This document shows, piece after piece, positions 5,879 through 11,074 of a stretch of DNA of 11,074 bases; position 1 is the first letter of the stretch, and every line of letters begins with the position of its first letter. The notes under the pieces were generated by a model. It was not told the DNA's origin. It worked only from the letters and a program-made list of their open reading frames with translations, and searched no databases. Source of the stretch: Bacteroidales bacterium UBA1077 (GTDB taxonomy: Bacteria > Bacteroidota > Bacteroidia > Bacteroidales > UBA932); assembly GCA_002314195.1 (NCBI GenBank), contig DCCQ01000023.1, forward strand, positions 1 to 11,074. The letters run 5' to 3'. The position numbers were made by a program, and so were the translations under genes.

Positions 5879-8800
5879 TTAGTTGAACATGTATTTGATT
5901 CCGATGGACGCTGACCAGCACTGGCCAATATCGTGGTAAGGGACAAAAGTCTCTACACTGCCATTATAAGCCTTGGATGTAGAGAATGTGGCATAGCCAT
6001 CGGCATCCACACCTTCATACTTGAGAATTTTCCCCTCATTCAAAGCCGAATTCATATACTTTGACACGCCCCATTTAGAGTTGAATAGATTGAGGATATT
6101 CTTGACATCAAGGCTAAGTTGAAGGACATTGGTCGTCTTTCCGATATTGACCTTGAAATCATGCTTATAACTGAAGTCCACCTTATGAACCCAAGGGGAA
6201 TAAACACTGTAGGCCTCGGCGTATTTTCCCTGACGCTTGCTCAAATACTTATCCTTGTGAACATAATCCATGAAGCGGTCACGGTCGTCCTCAGACAAGA
6301 AACGGAATTCGTTCTTTGCGACTTCATCATCGGTAGGGACGTAGATGGCATCAACCTTAAAGCCATCCCCATTCATATCATTAGAGGTTGTATATGCATA
6401 ATTGTAACCGCCCCTCCAAGCCTCGTATATGAAACTGAAGTGATTGCCAGACTTGTCGTTGTGCGTTACAGAAGCGACAACACGATCAGGAGTCACATAC
6501 TGTGAGTTATGAAGTCCAGGATCATTAGGTCCATTGACCGTAGCCATATAGTTAAGCACGGAAGACGCGTTGGAGCCAGGCATACCAGTCAGTTCCTTAG
6601 AAGCCGTGTGAGTATAAGCTGCCATGAGGCTGAGACCCTCTACAGGAGTCATGTTGACAGTAATGTTGGCTGAATAACCATAACCCTTGCTGGTGTTTTC
6701 AAGAACATAAGAATTAGGTATTGGTGTTGTCTTGCCATCCTTCACATAAGTATACCTATAGTTCTGATAAATAGGACGGTTATCAGCACCATTGAATCTT
6801 GGGAATCCATCCGTGCTCTTTACACTCCAGTCCCTTAGGCAGACCCCATTGATTGTCTTGTTGAAGATGCCTTCAGCCGTAACGGTGAAAGGGAATGAGG
6901 TCGGGAATTGATAATCAACGGCAAGGGATGTTTTCCAAACCTGAGGCATCTTGAATTTAGGATCAACCGCTGCAATCTCCGATGGAACTGTGCCATCTTC
7001 CGGCTTGATGGTGCTTGGATAGCCCATAGAGACCAATTTGTCAAGCAATTCCTTACGATTGAGAATCTTACCCGCGAACTGCGACATATCAGTCTTAGTG
7101 CTGCCCTGTGCACCATCAACACTAAGTTTAGCCTGATACTGTACCATTCCTGAGTTTGTTGGCATATTTGTGAAGAACACAAGCGGAAGACGGCCAGAGA
7201 ACAGACCTGTACCACCACGAACCTTAAGGCTCTTATTACCTAAAACATCCCACGTAAAACCGATACGAGGTGAAAAGGTCAGAGCGGCCGAAGGCCATTT
7301 GCCCGTGTCAATATGCTTTCCGTTGTAGTCAAGATCGTAAATTGCCTGATTGGTTATAAGATCCTGATTGTCAAAGAAGAGCCCATCGAGACGCAAACCA
7401 TAAGTAAGTTTGAAATTGTCAGTCACAGACCAGTCATCCTGAGCATAAGCGCCAAACTTATTAAACCGCACACGCGCTGCCGGATTTGCCTCACCATCGT
7501 AACCATAGGTCAAACAAACAATTTGAGGAGCACGCTCGTTCAAGAAATCATCCAAACTAGCATAACGATAGTAACCAGTTCCGTTTCTCATGTAAGAGTT
7601 ATCGGCCATCTGATACTCATAACTAAGGCCGAACACAGCCTTATGATTACCGTTGTAGTAGGTAAGGTCATCCTTAGCGGTGATCACATTATTGTGGACA
7701 CCATTGTTCCATGTGAAGAGTTCGTAGCCAAGAGCCATATAGTTATCATCACCCTCCGCCAGATCTTCACCATTTGGAGCTTTCTGGCCACCATCAAGGA
7801 TATCGATGAACGGGAAGTCCGAAGAAGTTGATCCTCGACCATCATCAAGCTTTGAATATGTGGCGAGGAATTGGTTGGATAGTTTGTCGCTCAAACGGCT
7901 GTTGAGATCAACAGACCAAGAGTTCACCAAATTGTCTGAAGAATACATTGAATTGGCAAAAGACATAGAATATTCCGACATTCTATCATTAGCACCTCTG
8001 ACACCGCCATCCATAGAAGTTCTGTTAGGAGCCTGCCACCCCCTGTTCAAAGTATGATTATAGCGCAATGCGAGATGATGCATATCATTGATGTTCCAAT
8101 CAATGCGGGCAAGGATCTTTCTGTTGCTCTCATCAGCAGGGAAATTAGTATAGGATCCAGTGTCATAACCATATCTTTCCTTTACAAAATCAGACACTTT
8201 CTGAAGATCGTCCAATTTAGTGCGTGAAATATAAGAATCGGCATCACCTTTCCCATCCTCAGATCCTCTCCAACGGTTAACCACAGTAGGGGTCTTGGAA
8301 TATTCATAGTTCACGAAAAAGAACAACTTATTCTTTATGATAGGACCGCCCAAAGTCATACCGTAAATCGTGTTACGGTCTTTATCTCTCGCTCCCGCGA
8401 CAGTCTCTCCGTCAATGGTGTCACCACGCATATTCTCGTTCTTATGATAAATGTATGCGGACCCCTTGAATGTGTTGGTACCAGACTTGGTGATGGCGTT
8501 CACTCCACCTCCGATGAAGTTGGTCTGACGCACGTCATAAGGAGAGATAACAACCTGCATCTCTTCTATGGCATCAATTGATATAGGAGAACCGCCACCT
8601 GGAAGACCAGAATTCAGACCGAAGTTGTTGTTGAAGTTCGCTCCGTCAACGGTGAAGTTGGCGGTACGGCCATCAGTTCCCACGAAACTCATCCCGTTTC
8701 CTCCGTAAGGGGAAAGTCTGGTCACGTCGGTGATGCTTCTGCTGACGGTCGGGAGAGCGGTGATCTGGGCGTTGTTGATGTTGGTCGCGGCACCGGTCTT

Positions 8801-9199
8801 CTCCACTGAGAACTTTGAGTTCGCGGAGGAAACAACAACTGCTTCGGAAAGCATCTGGCTGTCATCCTTCAGCGAAGCGTTAAGGCTGTAGGACTCGGCG
8901 AGCTGGAGGGTGACATCAGTGAATGTCACGGTCTGGTAGCCAAGGCAGCTTACCTCAACCTTGTAAGGGCCACCTGAACGCATACCGTTGATCGCATAAC
9001 GGCCTTCAGCGTTGACAACAGCGTAGTACTGTGTACCCGATGGGGTGTGAACCGCAACCACTGCGGCGCCAGGAACCGGGGCACCATTGGCGTCTGTAAC
9101 CTTACCGTTCAGTGAAGACGTGGTCACCTGCGCGAAAGCCGTGATTCCGACAAGGACTGCAACCAATGCGGCAAATCCTTTTTTGAGTAATTGAACCAT
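5879..9199 (-). CDS. Oar-like TonB-dependent outer-membrane receptor
   Basis: The frame is open from a TTG at 9253, but the ATG at 9199 is preferred because it opens directly into a signal peptide (MVQLLKKGF..., AFA before Gln24) and gives 1106 residues. After it come a carboxypeptidase-regulatory-like beta-sandwich (29-110, LNGKVTDANGAPVPGAAV and a GRYAINGMRSGGPYKVEV core), a plug domain (115-240, LSEAVVVSS, DGRTANFTVDGANFN, SIDAIEEMQVVISPYDVRQ, GGGVNAITKSGTN), and a long barrel ending in KYMFN. This is the architecture of Oar-type transporters, which use TonB energy to import large substrates; it is longer than classical siderophore receptors. No SusD follows. The partner is the BACON/OB lipoprotein 17 bp downstream. 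The substrate is unknown. Confidence 0.9.
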   Translation of the reverse strand: MVQLLKKGFAALVAVLVGITAFAQVTTSSLNGKVTDANGAPVPGAAVVAVHTPSGTQYYAVVNAEGRYAINGMRSGGPYKVEVSCLGYQTVTFTDVTLQLAESYSLNASLKDDSQMLSEAVVVSSANSKFSVEKTGAATNINNAQITALPTVSRSITDVTRLSPYGGNGMSFVGTDGRTANFTVDGANFNNNFGLNSGLPGGGSPISIDAIEEMQVVISPYDVRQTNFIGGGVNAITKSGTNTFKGSAYIYHKNENMRGDTIDGETVAGARDKDRNTIYGMTLGGPIIKNKLFFFVNYEYSKTPTVVNRWRGSEDGKGDADSYISRTKLDDLQKVSDFVKERYGYDTGSYTNFPADESNRKILARIDWNINDMHHLALRYNHTLNRGWQAPNRTSMDGGVRGANDRMSEYSMSFANSMYSSDNLVNSWSVDLNSRLSDKLSNQFLATYSKLDDGRGSTSSDFPFIDILDGGQKAPNGEDLAEGDDNYMALGYELFTWNNGVHNNVITAKDDLTYYNGNHKAVFGLSYEYQMADNSYMRNGTGYYRYASLDDFLNERAPQIVCLTYGYDGEANPAARVRFNKFGAYAQDDWSVTDNFKLTYGLRLDGLFFDNQDLITNQAIYDLDYNGKHIDTGKWPSAALTFSPRIGFTWDVLGNKSLKVRGGTGLFSGRLPLVFFTNMPTNSGMVQYQAKLSVDGAQGSTKTDMSQFAGKILNRKELLDKLVSMGYPSTIKPEDGTVPSEIAAVDPKFKMPQVWKTSLAVDYQFPTSFPFTVTAEGIFNKTINGVCLRDWSVKSTDGFPRFNGADNRPIYQNYRYTYVKDGKTTPIPNSYVLENTSKGYGYSANITVNMTPVEGLSLMAAYTHTASKELTGMPGSNASSVLNYMATVNGPNDPGLHNSQYVTPDRVVASVTHNDKSGNHFSFIYEAWRGGYNYAYTTSNDMNGDGFKVDAIYVPTDDEVAKNEFRFLSEDDRDRFMDYVHKDKYLSKRQGKYAEAYSVYSPWVHKVDFSYKHDFKVNIGKTTNVLQLSLDVKNILNLFNSKWGVSKYMNSALNEGKILKYEGVDADGYATFSTSKAYNGSVETFVPYHDIGQCWSASIGIKYMFN

Positions 9200-9257
9200 A
9201 GATTTGTTAATAATAAAGTATTGAATTAAATGTTTTTCGCACCAACCATTCAACTTG

Positions 9258-9288
9258 CGAAATTAACACTTTTTCTCCGGTTCAGAAA
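9258..9288 (-). promoter_or_regulatory. Candidate promoter of the TonB receptor operon
   Basis: On the minus strand, TTTC (plus 9285-9288) is followed after 19 bp by TAATTTCG (9258-9265). Each element differs from the TTTG / TAnnTTTG consensus at one position, but the spacing is right. The start site would be near 9251, about 50 nt before the ATG at 9199. A weak consensus would fit a regulated promoter. Confidence 0.45.
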
Positions 9289-9302
9289 ATATATTTTAGT
9301 TA

Positions 9303-9331
9303 CATTACAATTACAGTTGAAGATTGTAATG
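9303..9331. promoter_or_regulatory. Perfect 9-bp inverted repeat, possible operator
   Basis: CATTACAAT (9303-9311) and ATTGTAATG (9323-9331) form a perfect inverted repeat with an 11-bp spacer and half-site centres 20 bp apart. It lies 15-43 bp upstream of the predicted -33 element of the receptor operon. The geometry fits a dimeric regulator. It is not followed by a T-run, so it is not a terminator. Confidence 0.5.
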
Positions 9332-9384
9332 GTTTACATGGTAAAAGGATGACCGGCATTCGTTCCGGAAGGTCTCCCGGCCGA

Positions 9385-9435
9385 TGAATATTCAACCGTG
9401 GATATTCAACAGCCAAGAAACTTTTGGATATTCAA
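9385..9435. repeat. Three ATATTCAA copies around the metK promoter
   Basis: ATATTCAA occurs at 9388-9395, 9402-9409 and 9428-9435. The first is part of the 10-bp palindrome TGAATATTCA (9385-9394). The third lies between the -33 and -7 elements of metK. The same octamer forms the core of the 18-bp-phased repeat at 1340-1386, there in the opposite orientation to transcription. Confidence 0.5.
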
Positions 9436-9452
9436 AAAAAGTAGTACCTTTG
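9423..9452 (+). promoter_or_regulatory. metK promoter
   Basis: TTTG at 9423-9426 is followed after 18 bp by TACCTTTG at 9445-9452, a perfect Bacteroidetes -7 box. Transcription would start around 9459, only a few nucleotides before the riboswitch aptamer, giving a leader of about 210 nt. Confidence 0.8.
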
Positions 9453-9463
9453 CACTTGGAAAA

Positions 9464-9510
9464 TGTGGAGAGATTTGCCTGCTTGCAACCACACTAAAAA
9501 ATGCTAAAAA
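9464..9510 (+). promoter_or_regulatory. SAM-II-like riboswitch aptamer in the metK leader
   Basis: Stem P1 is TGTGG (9464-9468) with CCACA (9489-9493). The loop holds GATTT (9472-9476) and TTGCA (9483-9487), 6 nt apart. After P1 come CTAAAAAAT and GCTAAAAA (9503-9510). This order matches SAM-II (SAM_alpha): P1, GAUUU, UUGCA, P1', an A-rich linker, GCUAAAA. Positions equivalent to the ligand-contacting U11, U21 and U44 of the marine metX structure, as I recall it, are all T here (9475, 9484, 9505), and GC (9485-9486) can pair with GC (9503-9504). Oddities: two or three extra bases between P1 and GATTT, and a weak outer part of the pseudoknot. The position upstream of metK, near the start site and before a terminator, strongly supports SAM sensing. 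Confidence 0.78.
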
Positions 9511-9534
9511 TTTCATATTGTGTTTTTGGTGTAT

Positions 9535-9571
9535 CTCCACGTATTCCGCATACGCTGGAGTTTTTTGTTTT
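9535..9571 (+). terminator. Riboswitch-controlled intrinsic terminator
   Basis: CTCCACGTAT (9535-9544) pairs with ATACG (9550-9554) and TGGAG (9556-9560), giving 10 bp with one bulged C (9555) and a 5-nt loop. It is followed by TTTTTTGTTTT (9561-9571). It lies about 25 nt after the aptamer and 97 nt before the metK start codon, so it should attenuate metK transcription. Its 5' arm, extended by one base (TCTCCAC, 9534-9540), is perfectly complementary to GTGGAGA (9465-9471) in the 5' strand of aptamer stem P1. Confidence 0.88.
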
Positions 9572-9667
9572 CGCACGGTGAGCCTCGGTCTAACATGGCA
9601 CAGCAAACAGTGGCCAACGAGAATGCCATCATGGCGGAATGATTGAAAATTATAAATATAACACATT

Positions 9668-10978
9668 ATGAATTACTTATTTACAAGCGAATCCGTTTCC
9701 GAAGGCCATCCGGACAAGGTGGCCGATCAGATCTCAGACGCCGTCCTGGACGAGTTTCTCCGTCAGGATCCGGAGGCCAAGGTGGCATGCGAGACTTTCT
9801 GCTCGACTGGCTTGGTTGTCATCGGAGGCGAGGTCCGCTCCGAGGATGCCTACGTGGACATCCAGAAGGTTGTGCGCGGCGTGATCAACCGCATCGGCTA
9901 TAACAAGGCCGACTATATGTTCGACGGCAACTCCTGCGGAGTGCTCTCGGAAATCCACGAGCAGAGCCAAGACATCAACCGCGGCGTCGTGCGAGAGAAT
10001 CCTGAAGACCAGGGTGCCGGCGACCAGGGAATGATGTTCGGCTACGCCTGCCGGGACACGGAGGACTATATGCCTCTCCCTCTCTACCTCTCGCAGATCG
10101 CCCTTCAGGTGCTGGCGGACATCCGCCACAACACCCCGGAACTGATGCCTTACCTGAGGCCCGACTCAAAGTCTCAATTTACCATTGAATATGACGGATC
10201 ACACCATCCGGTGCGTGTCCACACGATCGTCATCTCCACCCAGCACGATGACTTCGTGGCCGAAGAGCTTGGGTACATATCCTACGCTGAGGCCGTCCGT
10301 CAGTTCGGCCAGGACAAGGTGGATCAGGCTATGCACTACAAGATCGAGGCTGATGTCAGGAATATCCTCCTGCCGAAGTTGAAGGCGGCCCTCAACCCTC
10401 AGACCGCGGCCCTGTTCAAAGACGATTTCATCCTGCACGTCAATCCGACAGGCAAGTTCGTGATCGGAGGCCCTGCTGGAGACACCGGTCTCACCGGCAG
10501 AAAAATCATTGTGGACACCTATGGCGGCAAGGGTGCGCACGGAGGCGGAGCATTCTCCGGAAAGGATCCGAGCAAGGTGGACCGCTCCGCGGCCTATGCG
10601 GCAAGGCACATAGCAAAGAATATGGTCGCGGCGGGAGTCGCCCAGGAGATGCTCGTCCAGGTCGCCTACGCCATCGGTGTGGCAAGACCTGTGAGCATAT
10701 TCGTGGACACTTACGGCACAGGCATCGTGCCTGACGTACAGATCGCCCGCAAGATCGAGGAACTCTTTGACCTCCGTCCGGCCGCGATCATCCGCAAGTT
10801 CGAGCTCAAGAACCCGATCTACGAGCCGACAGCCGCCTACGGCCACTTCGGCCGCAAGCCATACACCAAGGCCGTGAAGGTCGGCAAGCCAGGCTGCCAG
10901 ACCGATAAGCTCGTCCTGTTCTTCGGCTGGGAAAAGCTAGACGCCGTGGACGCCATCAAAAAAGCTTTCGGACTCTAA
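9668..10978 (+). CDS. metK: S-adenosylmethionine synthetase (methionine adenosyltransferase)
   Basis: This 436-residue cytoplasmic enzyme makes S-adenosylmethionine from methionine and ATP (EC 2.5.1.6), supplying methyl groups to the cell. All hallmarks are present: FTSESVSEGHPDKVADQISD (5-24) with the catalytic His14 and metal ligand Asp16, QSQDI (99-103) of the active-site loop, signature GAGDQGMMFGYA (116-127), and phosphate-binding signature GGGAFSGKDPSKVDRS (292-307). The length exceeds that of E. coli MetK (384 residues), which is usual for Bacteroidetes. The ATG at 9668 starts the protein exactly where the family begins (MNYLFTSES). It is transcribed divergently from the receptor operon behind its own promoter, with a leader holding a SAM-II-like riboswitch and terminator, so end-product feedback is expected. 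No downstream gene or terminator is visible in the last 96 bp. Confidence 0.98.
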   Translation: MNYLFTSESVSEGHPDKVADQISDAVLDEFLRQDPEAKVACETFCSTGLVVIGGEVRSEDAYVDIQKVVRGVINRIGYNKADYMFDGNSCGVLSEIHEQSQDINRGVVRENPEDQGAGDQGMMFGYACRDTEDYMPLPLYLSQIALQVLADIRHNTPELMPYLRPDSKSQFTIEYDGSHHPVRVHTIVISTQHDDFVAEELGYISYAEAVRQFGQDKVDQAMHYKIEADVRNILLPKLKAALNPQTAALFKDDFILHVNPTGKFVIGGPAGDTGLTGRKIIVDTYGGKGAHGGGAFSGKDPSKVDRSAAYAARHIAKNMVAAGVAQEMLVQVAYAIGVARPVSIFVDTYGTGIVPDVQIARKIEELFDLRPAAIIRKFELKNPIYEPTAAYGHFGRKPYTKAVKVGKPGCQTDKLVLFFGWEKLDAVDAIKKAFGL

Positions 10979-11074
10979 TAACTATCTTCAGGCCAGAAAC
11001 ATTTTGTCTTGTTTCATGTATTTTGCTCGATAATGTCAGCATCGCGGACAGAAGAAAAGTCATTCCCGAATTTT

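Noticed and set aside
9595..9642. 15-codon open frame (MAQQTVANENAIMAE) between the terminator and metK
   Set aside because: It has no methionine or regulatory codon run and no visible start signal; the riboswitch and terminator already explain leader control.
10199..10846. Minus-strand open frame of 215 codons inside metK
   Set aside because: It is a shadow of the GC-rich metK codons; metK has every family signature.
11003..11025. TTTG and TATTTTG downstream of metK as a promoter
   Set aside because: The spacing is only 12 bp and the -7 box lacks one base, so it does not fit the Bacteroidetes pattern; nothing else is clear in 10979-11074.

Overview
The window looks like a Bacteroidales (Bacteroidota) chromosome, probably from a gut-type species. 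The evidence is fimbrillin-type lipoproteins, an Oar-like TonB-dependent receptor paired with a BACON-domain lipoprotein, and promoters of the Bacteroidetes TTTG / TAnnTTTG type with no obvious Shine-Dalgarno sequences. I cannot resolve family or genus. Sampled stretches of metK are GC-rich (about 60%), while sampled stretches of the receptor operon are more AT-rich (about 43%).

Left part (1-3198, all minus strand): a fimbrial (type V pilus-like) gene cluster. In transcription order it encodes an outer-membrane beta-barrel protein (3094-2342), an Mfa2/FimB-like lipoprotein (2325-1432), a fimbrillin (1314-397) and a second fimbrillin that runs off the left edge (378-1). Spacing is 16-18 bp, except for a 117-bp gap before the first fimbrillin. 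That gap holds a probable internal promoter and three copies of an 11-mer at an exact 18-bp period. The operon promoter is at about 3168-3198, and two 15-mers at a 20-bp period lie upstream of it.

Middle gap (3098-3887): about 790 bp without a convincing gene. It holds the fimbrial promoter, two copies (80% identical over 54 nt) of a short repeat, several hairpins, a lone minus-strand TAnnTTTG box, and a strong bidirectional terminator at the end of the next operon.

Receptor operon (3888-9199, minus strand): an 1106-residue Oar-like TonB-dependent transporter followed 17 bp later by a 657-residue lipoprotein made of BACON and OB-fold-like modules. There is no SusD. The lipoprotein probably sits at the cell surface and works with the transporter; the substrate is unknown. 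A perfect 9-bp inverted repeat lies just upstream of the predicted promoter.

Right part (9200-11074): metK (S-adenosylmethionine synthetase, plus strand) is transcribed divergently from the receptor operon. Its leader of roughly 210 nt contains a SAM-II-like riboswitch aptamer followed by an intrinsic terminator. The 5' strand of aptamer stem P1 is perfectly complementary over 7 nt to the 5' arm of the terminator. This suggests a simple strand-exchange switch in which SAM shuts off its own synthetase by premature termination. This is the most interesting system in the window.
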